In this document: positions 1-5,246 of the stretch, piece by piece
Layout of the letters: each line of letters begins with the position of its first letter
Position numbering within the stretch: position 1 is the first letter of the stretch
From: CANKHA01 sp034668785
GTDB taxonomy: Bacteria; Pseudomonadota; Alphaproteobacteria; Rhizobiales; Xanthobacteraceae
DNA length: 8,634 nt
Reading direction: 5' to 3'
Assembly (NCBI GenBank): GCA_034668785.1
Contig: JAXDOS010000043.1
Location: 1 to 8,634, forward strand
Made by a program: the position numbers and the translations under genes
Notes under the pieces: model-generated
The model's input: only the letters and a program-made list of their open reading frames with translations
Told to the model about the DNA's origin: nothing
The model's database searches: none

Positions 1-221
1 TAGGCAAAGGGAATGCCGAGCCGTTCGCAAAACGGCCGCGTGATGAAAGACAGCTTCGACCAGCACGCCGGGCATAATCCATCGCCGCCCACCGGTTCGC
101 GGCAGGCTGGACACAGTGGCGGCAGCGCGAGGTCAAGGGCGAAACGAAAGCTGCTGCGCAGCGCGCCCGTGAAGCGGGTCAGGCGACCAGACGGTGCTGC
201 TGTTGTAACTTCAGCGTCCAT
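1..221 (-). CDS. comF: ComF family phosphoribosyltransferase, N-terminal part (truncated by window edge)
   Basis: Reading the minus strand from the ATG at 221-219 gives 73 open codons running off the left edge. After a variable N-terminus comes LALPPLCPACREPVGG, then a second CPAC and the stretch FCERLGIPF. The Cys pairs C37/C40 and C50/C53 form the four-cysteine zinc ribbon that opens ComF/GntX proteins; the phosphoribosyltransferase domain would lie beyond the window. The family is linked to DNA uptake in naturally transformable bacteria, but its biochemical role in alphaproteobacteria is unsettled. An in-frame stop just upstream of the ATG makes this the only reasonable start, although no strong ribosome binding site precedes it. 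The gene is divergent from the methyltransferase at 432, a pairing I recall from related genomes. I am confident of the family; activity and completeness cannot be judged here. Confidence 0.85.
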   Translation of the reverse strand, partial: MDAEVTTAAPSGRLTRFTGALRSSFRFALDLALPPLCPACREPVGGDGLCPACWSKLSFITRPFCERLGIPFA

Positions 222-270
222 GCACCAACGCTACCGCTCCCGGCATAGATTGTCATCGTCCGGCTTAAAT

Positions 271-358
271 CGTCATGCCCGGCCTTGTGCCGGGCATCCA
301 CGTCTTACGTCTGATTGCAGCCAAGACGTGGATGGCCGGGACAAGCTCGGCCATGACG
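271..358. repeat. 88-bp palindromic intergenic repeat, copy 1
   Basis: Two 36-nt arms (271-306 and 323-358) are reverse complements at 31 of 36 positions, separated by a 16-nt loop. The left arm also folds alone: TGCCCGGC and GCCGGGCA pair across a 5-nt loop. A second copy lies at 3851-3937 with almost identical arms and an unrelated loop. Repeats of this look, which read as peptides such as DGRDKPGHDG, are scattered in large numbers through Bradyrhizobium and Rhodopseudomonas genomes. The copy sits in the divergent comF/methyltransferase spacer, where it could affect either transcript or simply be a parasite. Just before it (251-266) is a short stretch resembling a decayed left arm. Confidence 0.85.
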
Positions 359-431
359 GATGATGGTATGTAGCGCAGGCCAAACGTTCTAAAGAAGGCA
401 TCGCCACTTGGCGGATATGGCAGGAGAGGTG

Positions 432-1367
432 ATGCCAGAAGCTCCTATCCTCTTCGATCGCGCGCTGCTGCGCGCCCGCCGCCATCGCGCGGAGACGCTC
501 GGGCCCGCAACCTTCCTGCTCGATCGAGCGGCGGCGGAGTTGAGCGACCGGCTGGGAAGCGTGCTGCGCCGTTTCGACGTCGCTATCGATCTCGGCACGC
601 CCGGCACTCAGTTGCATGAAAGCCTCGCCAGCAACAAGATCGGCACCTTGATTACGGTTGATCCGGTAGCGCACGAGCCCTCCCTCCCGGGCTTGCGCGG
701 AAGCGCCGGGGAGGGCGTGCGCGCCGCCAATCTTGCCATCGCCGCCGACGAGGAAGCGCTGCCGTTCCGCGATGCGTCGCTCGATCTCGTCGTCTCGGCG
801 CTGGCGCTGCATCTCGTCAACGATCTGCCCGGGACGCTCGTGCAGATCAGGCGCGCGCTGAAACCGGACGGGCTTTTTCTCGCGGCGCTTCTCGGCGGCG
901 ATACGCTGACCGAGTTGCGGCAAGCTTTTGCCGAAGCCGAAATCGACATCGAAGGCGGCATGTCGCCGCGTGTCGCTCCCTTTCCTGATCTGCGCGATTT
1001 GGGCGCCTTGTTGCAGCGCGCGGGCTTCGCTTTGCCGGTGACCGACATCGACCGGGTGACCGTGCGTTATGCCTCCGTATTCGCGCTGATGCATGACCTG
1101 CGGCGCATGGGGGCGGCCAATGCACTCACCGAGCGCCGCCGTCTGCCGCTGCGGCGGAAAACTTTGATGCGGATGGCGGAGATTTATACCCGCCGCTTTG
1201 CCGATGTCGATGGACGGCTGCGCGCGACTTTCGAGATCGTCTTGCTATGCGGCTGGGCGCCGGATGAGAGCCAGCAAAAGCCGCTGGCGCCAGGCTCCGC
1301 GAAGATGCGGCTGGCCGACGCGCTCGGCACAACGGAGATTCCGGCAGGAGAAAAAGCCGGCAAGTAG
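432..1367 (+). CDS. NDUFAF5-type SAM-dependent methyltransferase-fold protein
   Basis: This 311-residue class I methyltransferase-fold protein belongs to the family of mitochondrial NDUFAF5 (C20orf7), related to BioC. Visible hallmarks are an N-terminal LFDRALLRARRHRA, the beta-1 loop DLGTPG (53-58) in place of the usual DxGxGxG, the segment EALPFRDASLDLVVSALALH, then VNDLPG (129-134), and the C-terminal FEIVLLCGWAPDESQQKPL and PGSAKMRLADAL blocks. Human NDUFAF5 hydroxylates an arginine of complex I subunit NDUFS7; whether the bacterial protein does this, methylates something, or neither is not known to me. I chose the ATG at 432 because AGGAGAGG (422-429) precedes it; TTG 408 and ATG 417 are in-frame alternatives. 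Residues about 83-95 are encoded by a DNA palindrome (678-715) and look like an in-frame insertion. It ends 4 bp from the converging pilin remnant. Confidence 0.8.
   Translation: MPEAPILFDRALLRARRHRAETLGPATFLLDRAAAELSDRLGSVLRRFDVAIDLGTPGTQLHESLASNKIGTLITVDPVAHEPSLPGLRGSAGEGVRAANLAIAADEEALPFRDASLDLVVSALALHLVNDLPGTLVQIRRALKPDGLFLAALLGGDTLTELRQAFAEAEIDIEGGMSPRVAPFPDLRDLGALLQRAGFALPVTDIDRVTVRYASVFALMHDLRRMGAANALTERRRLPLRRKTLMRMAEIYTRRFADVDGRLRATFEIVLLCGWAPDESQQKPLAPGSAKMRLADALGTTEIPAGEKAGK
678..715. repeat. Palindrome inside the methyltransferase coding sequence
   Basis: Within the open frame, CCCTCC (678-683) pairs with GGAGGG (710-715), CCGG with CCGG, and GCTT with AAGC around a GCGCGG loop, with small bulges: a near-complete hairpin of 38 nt. 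It encodes PSLPGLRGSAGEG, a low-complexity peptide reminiscent of those produced when intergenic palindromes of this bacterial group are read through. It lies between the strand ending TVDP and the segment AIAADEEALPF, that is, in a surface loop after beta-2 of the Rossmann fold, where an insertion could be tolerated. Insertion is inferred; the palindrome itself is seen directly. Confidence 0.6.
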
Positions 1368-1371
1368 CGTC

Positions 1372-1574
1372 TTAATGCATTAAGTCCGCGACCGACTGAA
1401 ACATGCCCTGGACGGTGACGCCCATGGCATTGACCGCGACGGCGATGACAATGCTCACCATCGAGGCGATCAACGCATAGTCGATCGCGGTGGCGCCGGA
1501 CTCGTCGGCCGCAAGCCGCCGCCCGTTGGCGAGAAGGACGCAAACCGGGCTAGCTTATCGATGATCGTCCTCAT
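1372..1574 (-). pseudogene. Flp/Fap type IVb pilin, apparently frameshifted
   Basis: On the minus strand the ATG at 1574 opens MRTIIDKLARFA, a typical Flp pilin N-terminus. That frame then runs into nonsense, while the adjacent frame continues as LLANGRRLAADESGATAIDY, then ALIASMVSIVIAVAVNAMG and a tail ending VADLMH before TAA at 1374-1372. The second frame has a stop (TAA) just upstream and no usable start, so the two halves belong to one gene of about 67 codons broken by a one-base loss (or two-base gain) around 1525-1540. The processing motif (G followed by ATAIDY) and one hydrophobic helix are intact; the usual Glu+5 is Asp here. Intact Flp proteins are processed by a prepilin peptidase and assembled by the Tad machinery, none of which is in this window. 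It starts 17 nt downstream of the mutT stop, with AAGGCG upstream as a possible ribosome binding site. A sequencing error is the main alternative to real decay. Confidence 0.75.
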
Positions 1575-1591
1575 TGCGCCGTCGCCTTGCG

Positions 1592-1990
1592 TTACAACAG
1601 TGTCATCAAGTGCGACACCAGCGGCTCATCCGCCGGCGGCATCGGATAATCCCGCAGCCGATTGGGCCGCACCCAAGCGAGCTGTTGGCCCTCCTGAGCT
1701 ACCACCATCCCCTCCCAGCGCCGGCAAACATAGAGCGGCATCAGGAGATGAAAGTCCGCGTAAGCGTGACTGGCGAAAGTAAGCGGCGCCAGACAGGGCT
1801 CCTCAACCGTAATTCCCAGTTCCTCTTTCAGTTCGCGGATCAGAGTCTCTTCCGGCCGTTCGCCTGACTCGACCTTGCCGCCGGGAAATTCCCATAAGCC
1901 CGCCATCGGCTTTCCGGCGGGACGTTCTGCGAGCAACACGCGTCCATCGGCATCAACGAGGGCGCAAGCGGCAACAAGGACGAGTTTCAC
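1592..1990 (-). CDS. mutT: MutT-type Nudix hydrolase
   Basis: The 132-residue protein has a complete Nudix box at residues 38-60: G38, then E44, then RELKEELGI (52-60), matching GX5EX7REUXEEXGU with metal-ligand glutamates 53, 56 and 57. The preceding AGLWEFPGGK and the C-terminal LAWVRPNRLRDYPMPPAD fit the MutT/8-oxo-dGTP diphosphatase branch, which removes oxidised GTP from the nucleotide pool. Substrate cannot be fixed from sequence, since close relatives act on other nucleotides. The start is GTG at 1990-1988, with GGAGAG six bases upstream. The length is normal for a single-domain MutT. It is followed on the same strand by the pilin remnant after 17 nt. In related genomes it lies directly downstream of argJ; here a gene in the opposite orientation separates the two. 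Confidence 0.9.
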   Translation of the reverse strand: MKLVLVAACALVDADGRVLLAERPAGKPMAGLWEFPGGKVESGERPEETLIRELKEELGITVEEPCLAPLTFASHAYADFHLLMPLYVCRRWEGMVVAQEGQQLAWVRPNRLRDYPMPPADEPLVSHLMTLL

Positions 1991-2103
1991 CTAAAGCTCT
2001 CCAAGGTAGAGAATCTCAGGTTAAGGGGCATTCAATGTCTTTAGGAACAAGAAATCCGGCTGCGGGACCGGTTAACAAGGCGTGAATGTCCGGGCAGAGC
2101 CTA

Positions 2104-2149
2104 TTGTGAGTGGGGGGAAAATGGCCGTATATACCCGCATTACGGGTAT
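2104..2149 (+). promoter_or_regulatory. Promoter candidate with overlapping dyad, upstream of the Ig-like protein gene
   Basis: TTGTGA (2104-2109), an 18-bp spacer and TATATA (2128-2133) form a plausible sigma-70-type promoter. A perfect 7-bp inverted repeat, ATACCCG (2131-2137) and CGGGTAT (2143-2149) around CATTA, covers the end of the -10 box and the expected start site near 2140. That placement suits a repressor site; it could equally be a 5' hairpin in the message. The ribosome binding site AGGGGAG (2154-2160) follows. The rest of the 177-bp divergent spacer shows nothing I recognise. Confidence 0.4.
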
Positions 2150-2167
2150 TTTCAGGGGAGCGGGGCT

Positions 2168-2536
2168 ATGGCCAAGATTGCAAGCTCAGTGTTGTTTCTC
2201 GTTGTTATCTTCGGCGCGGACACCGCAAGCGCGGCGCGTGATTGCGGTCGCCAGGTCCACTTCGTCAACGGCGTGACGAAGACGCGCGACATATCGCTCG
2301 CGCCAGGGCAACGATGTAGTTATTCACTGACCGGCTCTCTCGGTCCCATGGCGGGCATCAGGATCATTCAAAAGCCGGCCCATGGCCAAGCAATCGTGAA
2401 AGGCCACCGCGTCTCCTACGTCGCGCCGCGCGGCTATTTGGGGCCAGACACCTTCATCTATGAACGCTATGGGCTCGACAATCGCAACAACCCAATGCAT
2501 GCGCCGGTCCGGGTGATGGTGAGCATCGAGAAGTAA
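2168..2536 (+). CDS. Small secreted protein with bacterial Ig-like (cadherin-type) domain signature
   Basis: The 122-residue product begins with a Sec signal peptide: MAKIASS, a hydrophobic core VLFLVVIFG, and a signal peptidase I site at about TASAA/RD (residues 19-25). The mature part of about 98 residues has two cysteines (C26, C50) that could form a disulfide. It carries the pattern KPAHGQAIVKGHRVSYVAPR (69-88), then GYLGPDTFIYERYG (89-102), as in short bacterial Ig-like domains where HG, a Y-x-P and a GxDxFxY recur. Such domains are usually adhesive or structural; no catalytic motif is visible, so the function is unknown. The ATG is supported by AGGGGAG 7 nt upstream. It converges on argJ with 54 bp between them and is divergent from mutT, splitting the two. 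The reading frame is confident; the domain call is by motif only. Confidence 0.75.
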   Translation: MAKIASSVLFLVVIFGADTASAARDCGRQVHFVNGVTKTRDISLAPGQRCSYSLTGSLGPMAGIRIIQKPAHGQAIVKGHRVSYVAPRGYLGPDTFIYERYGLDNRNNPMHAPVRVMVSIEK

Positions 2537-2542
2537 GACGTA

Positions 2543-2569
2543 GGCCGGCGCTCGACTCGCGCGCCGGTC
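2543..2569. terminator. Possible bidirectional terminator hairpin between the Ig-like gene and argJ
   Basis: CCGGCGC (2545-2551) pairs perfectly with GCGCCGG (2561-2567), and the stem extends by a G-T and a G-C pair, around a 9-nt loop. It lies in the 54-bp gap between two convergent genes, where a shared terminator is expected. There is no T-run on either side, so intrinsic termination would be weak. Confidence 0.4.
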
Positions 2570-2590
2570 AACCATCCGCCGCGGGATTGC

Positions 2591-3853
2591 CTAGGACCGG
2601 TAATCGCCGTTGATGGCGATGTATTCCTTGGTGAGGTCACAGGTGAGCACCCGGTCGCGGCCTTTGCCGAGACCGAGCGCGACCTTCAACGTGATCTCCG
2701 GCTTCTTCATCACCACCGAGACCGCGGCTTCGTCGTAGGACGGATCGCGCGTGCCTTTGTGCGCGACGCGAATGCCGCCAAACCAGATCGAAAGCTTGTC
2801 GCGGTCGGCCGGCTCGCCGGCCTTGCCCACCGCCATGACAACGCGACCCCAATTGGCGTCCTCGCCGGCAAAGGCGGTCTTCACCAGTGGCGAGTTGGCG
2901 ATCGATAGCGCGATCTTGCGCGCGGAACGTTTCGACACCGCGCCTTCGACGATGATCTCCACCAGCTTGCGTGCGCCCTCGCCATCGCGCGCCACCTGTT
3001 CGGCTAGATTGCCCAACACGTTGTCGAGCGCGGCGCGGAAGGCTTTGAGCTGGGGATCACTCGCTCGCGTAATGCGCGGCGCCCCAAGAGCTACCGCGGC
3101 GCCCGTTGCGAAGGCGAGCAGCGTGTCCGATGTCGAGGTGTCGCCGTCCACCGTCACCGCATTGAACGTGTCCTCGACGCCTTCCTTCAGCAGCTTCTGC
3201 AGGACGCCTGCGCTGACCGGCGCATCGGTGAAGACAAAGGCCAGCATCGTCGCCATGTCGGGCGCGATCATGCCGGCGCCTTTGGCGATACCATTGATGG
3301 TGACGGTGGCCTTGCCCAGGCGCGCGGTCGCGGTGGCGAGTTTTGGGAAGGTGTCGGTGGTCATGATCGCCTTGGCGGCGTCGAGCCAAGCGCCCGGCCG
3401 CGCATCGGCGACGAGCTTATCCATCACGCCGTCAAACCGTTCCGCCTTCAACGGCTCGCCGATGACGCCGGTGGAAGCAAGGAACACGTCGTCGATCTTG
3501 CAGCCCACCGCCTTCGCCGCCAGCGTGGCGGTGAATTTGGCCGCGTCGCGCCCGTTGCGTCCGGTGAAGGCGTTGGCATTGCCGGAATTGACGACAAGCG
3601 CGCGCGCCTTGCCGCCGCGCAGCTTGGCGCGGCACCACTCGACCGGAGCGGACGGACATTTGGAGCGGGTGAAAACGCCGGCAACTGCGGTGCCCTTGTC
3701 GAGCACGGCGAGCAGCACGTCGGTGCGCTCCGCATAACGGATACCCGCCGCGGCCGTGGCGAGCCGTACGCCGGCAATATCCGGCATGTTCGGGACCGAC
3801 TTCGGCGCGAGGGGGGAGATGGGGGAGGGCAAGGCATAGCCTCTTGATGCCAT
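2591..3853 (-). CDS. argJ: ArgJ, bifunctional ornithine acetyltransferase / N-acetylglutamate synthase
   Basis: The enzyme moves the acetyl group from N-acetylornithine to glutamate, recycling it in arginine biosynthesis; bifunctional forms also acetylate glutamate from acetyl-CoA. Diagnostic blocks in the 420-residue reading are NSGNANAFTG, the TTDTFPK motif, KGAGMIAPDMATMLAF with the autocleavage nucleophile T202 (cleavage A201/T202 gives alpha and beta chains), DGDTSTSDT, and the C-terminal DLTKEYIAINGDYRS. Length is normal. The frame stays open to 3886, but those extra 11 codons are read from the repeat at 3851-3937, so I chose the ATG at 3853, with AAGG (3860-3863) six bases upstream. 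TTG at codon 8 and ATG at codon 23 are alternatives; the last would remove conserved-looking SPLAPKS. The protein is cytoplasmic. It lies downstream of the parvulin gene on the same strand, with the repeat filling the 90-bp gap. Whether it is monofunctional or bifunctional cannot be read from sequence. Confidence 0.95.
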   Translation of the reverse strand: MASRGYALPSPISPLAPKSVPNMPDIAGVRLATAAAGIRYAERTDVLLAVLDKGTAVAGVFTRSKCPSAPVEWCRAKLRGGKARALVVNSGNANAFTGRNGRDAAKFTATLAAKAVGCKIDDVFLASTGVIGEPLKAERFDGVMDKLVADARPGAWLDAAKAIMTTDTFPKLATATARLGKATVTINGIAKGAGMIAPDMATMLAFVFTDAPVSAGVLQKLLKEGVEDTFNAVTVDGDTSTSDTLLAFATGAAVALGAPRITRASDPQLKAFRAALDNVLGNLAEQVARDGEGARKLVEIIVEGAVSKRSARKIALSIANSPLVKTAFAGEDANWGRVVMAVGKAGEPADRDKLSIWFGGIRVAHKGTRDPSYDEAAVSVVMKKPEITLKVALGLGKGRDRVLTCDLTKEYIAINGDYRS

Positions 3854-3937
3854 GCCCGGCCTTGTGCCGGGCATCCACGTCTTCACACTGCATCGGCATA
3901 AAAGACGTGGATGGCCGGGACAAGCCCGGCCATGACG
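3851..3937. repeat. Palindromic intergenic repeat, copy 2
   Basis: This copy has the same orientation as 271-358. The 33 nt of the left arm (3851-3883) are identical to copy 1 (274-306), and the 36 nt of the right arm (3902-3937) differ at one position. The 18-nt loop (3884-3901) is unrelated to the loop of copy 1. It fills the gap between the parvulin stop (3944) and argJ; its left edge contains the argJ ATG and a possible argJ ribosome binding site. As a hairpin in the minus-strand message it could weaken read-through from the parvulin gene or stabilise the upstream message. Confidence 0.9.
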
Positions 3938-3943
3938 AAGAAA

Positions 3944-4852
3944 CTACTTCTTCTCCGGCTCGGTTGGCGCCGCCTCGGGCTTCGCCTCAGGCTTCACGTC
4001 GAATTTCTCGATCTTGGCGTCGGCGCGCAGCTTGGCGACATAGTCGGATTGCGCCTTGCGCACCACGAAGGTCTCGATCTGACCACGCACCTTGTCGAAT
4101 TCCGGCACCGGCCGCATGCGCTTGTCTTCCAGCTTGATGATGTGCCATCCGAAGGCCGACTTCACCGGACCGGACAACTGACCCGGCTCCATCTTGAACG
4201 CCACCTCGGCAAATTCAGGAACCATCTGCTCCTTGGTGAAATAGCCGAGGTCGCCGCCTTCCGCCGAGGTGTCTTTGGATTTCTGTTTGGCCAGTTCGGC
4301 GAAATCGACGCCGTCCTTCAGTTCGGCGAGAACCGCCTTGGCCTCGTCCTCGGTTTCCACCAGGATATGGCGGGCGCGAACTTCCTGCTCCGCCGTCATC
4401 TGCTTGGTGGCGTCGTCATAGACCTTGTGCAGCGCCGCGTCGGAGATCGCCGCCCTGGCTTCCGACTGCAACAGCGTCTCCATCAGCAGCTTGTTGCGGA
4501 TGAAAGCCATCTGCCGTTTGAAGTCGTCGCTGTCGGCGACCTTCTTCGCCTCGGCGGCCTGAGCGATCAGGATCATGTCGGAGACATAGGTGATCAGATA
4601 GTCGCGCTTGGCCGCTTCGTTCGCCATCGGCGGCATGTTCTGGCCGACGTCTTCCGCGGCGATATCGAGATCGCCCTGGGTGATCGGGACGCCGTTGACC
4701 TTTGCCACCACGGGTTCGCTGCTCTTGCTGTCCGTGATCTGCACGGTGGTCGTGGTCGACGTGGCCGTCTGCGGCGCGGGAGAGCAGCTGCTGCCGATAA
4801 CCGCAAGCGCGAGCGCGGCGGCAAAGCGGAAACGGTACGATATGGAAGTCAT
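3944..4852 (-). CDS. Exported parvulin-type peptidyl-prolyl cis-trans isomerase (SurA/PrsA-like)
   Basis: The 302-residue product starts at the ATG at 4852, with AAGGA seven bases upstream; an ORF extension to 4888 lacks such support. An N-terminal signal sequence with core FAAALALAVIG is followed by SSC (C23), a possible but imperfect lipobox because Gly occupies -3. A Thr/Ser-rich linker leads to VVAKVNGVPITQGDLD (about 48-63), a SurA/PrsA-type N-terminal chaperone segment. The parvulin domain (about 157-245) shows RARHILVETEDEA, SAEGGDLGYF and SAFGWHIIKLED. The charged tail ends EPEKK. Such proteins assist folding of secreted and outer-membrane proteins in the periplasm. The gene is divergent from secA and upstream of argJ on the same strand, a layout I recall from related genomes. 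Lipoprotein versus free periplasmic form is undecided. Confidence 0.9.
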   Translation of the reverse strand: MTSISYRFRFAAALALAVIGSSCSPAPQTATSTTTTVQITDSKSSEPVVAKVNGVPITQGDLDIAAEDVGQNMPPMANEAAKRDYLITYVSDMILIAQAAEAKKVADSDDFKRQMAFIRNKLLMETLLQSEARAAISDAALHKVYDDATKQMTAEQEVRARHILVETEDEAKAVLAELKDGVDFAELAKQKSKDTSAEGGDLGYFTKEQMVPEFAEVAFKMEPGQLSGPVKSAFGWHIIKLEDKRMRPVPEFDKVRGQIETFVVRKAQSDYVAKLRADAKIEKFDVKPEAKPEAAPTEPEKK

Positions 4853-5038
4853 AACGCAGTCCTTGCGATGGGAGTGGCCCCCGCTCACTTGCTAGCCGGC
4901 GCACGATCCTTCGCGGATCAGGGCGCGAGCGCGGCGGACACTCGCGCAATCGGTTGCCGTTGGCAATGGCCGAATATGCGCGGTTATTGACGAGCCCGTG
5001 AGCCACCTTCGGCCTCCGCGACGAGATGACCGCGGCAA

Positions 5039-5067
5039 TTGACAAGGGTCCGACCCCCTCCTATCTC
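5039..5067 (+). promoter_or_regulatory. Candidate secA promoter
   Basis: TTGACA (5039-5044), a 17-bp spacer and TATCTC (5062-5067; CTATCT one base earlier also fits alphaproteobacterial -10 boxes) is the best sigma-70-type match in the 394-bp parvulin/secA spacer. It would give a leader of about 170 nt. To its left, 4853-5038 holds only two small dyads, GATCC/GGATC at 4905-4919 and TTGCC/GGCAA at 4954-4966; I saw no convincing promoter for the minus-strand parvulin gene. Confidence 0.45.
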
Positions 5068-5085
5068 TCCGCCATCTCGTTGGCC

Positions 5086-5105
5086 CGCCCCGTGAGGCGT
5101 TTTTT
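5086..5105 (+). terminator. Hairpin plus T6 in the secA leader (terminator or attenuator candidate)
   Basis: CGCC (5086-5089) and GGCG (5096-5099) pair around CCGTGA and run straight into TTTTTT (5100-5105). The stem is only 4 bp, so termination would be weak. Immediately after it, CGCTTC (5112-5117) and GAAGCG (5121-5126) make a perfect hairpin with a 3-nt loop, and further on GCACGG (5185-5190) can pair with CCGTGC (5211-5216). The arrangement lies between the promoter candidate and secA, so it could modulate secA transcription. Confidence 0.3.
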
Positions 5106-5246
5106 GTTGCCCGCTTCGTAGAAGCGTGAAAAGTGCCGCAATTCCAAATAGATCGGGATTGTGCTGTCATGCTTCGGCGGCGTGGCACGGAGCGGTTTTG
5201 AGGGATTGTGCCGTGCATTGACGCGCGGCGCGCGAAAGGACTCTGA

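Noticed and set aside
13..363. 116-codon plus-strand frame at the left end
   Set aside because: It overlaps the comF N-terminus on the opposite strand and ends in repeat-encoded peptide DGRDKLGHDG.
273..1094. 273-codon minus-strand frame antisense to the methyltransferase
   Set aside because: Shadow frame with low-complexity Arg/Gln/Glu content that extends into the repeat; the plus-strand product is family-matched.
2751..3737. 328-codon open frame antisense to argJ
   Set aside because: Ser/Ala/Pro-rich shadow of argJ without any family motif.
3911..4990. 359-codon plus-strand frame over the parvulin gene
   Set aside because: It begins in the repeat and mirrors the parvulin coding sequence; the minus-strand protein has a signal sequence and parvulin motifs.
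5026..5121. 31-codon frame upstream of secA as a SecM-like arrest peptide
   Set aside because: No signal sequence or known arrest motif, weak ribosome binding site, and the best promoter candidate lies inside the frame, so its start would not be transcribed.
5208..5246. 12-codon GTG frame ending directly at the secA start
   Set aside because: Too short and too poor in features to separate from chance; its stop simply marks the in-frame TGA before secA.
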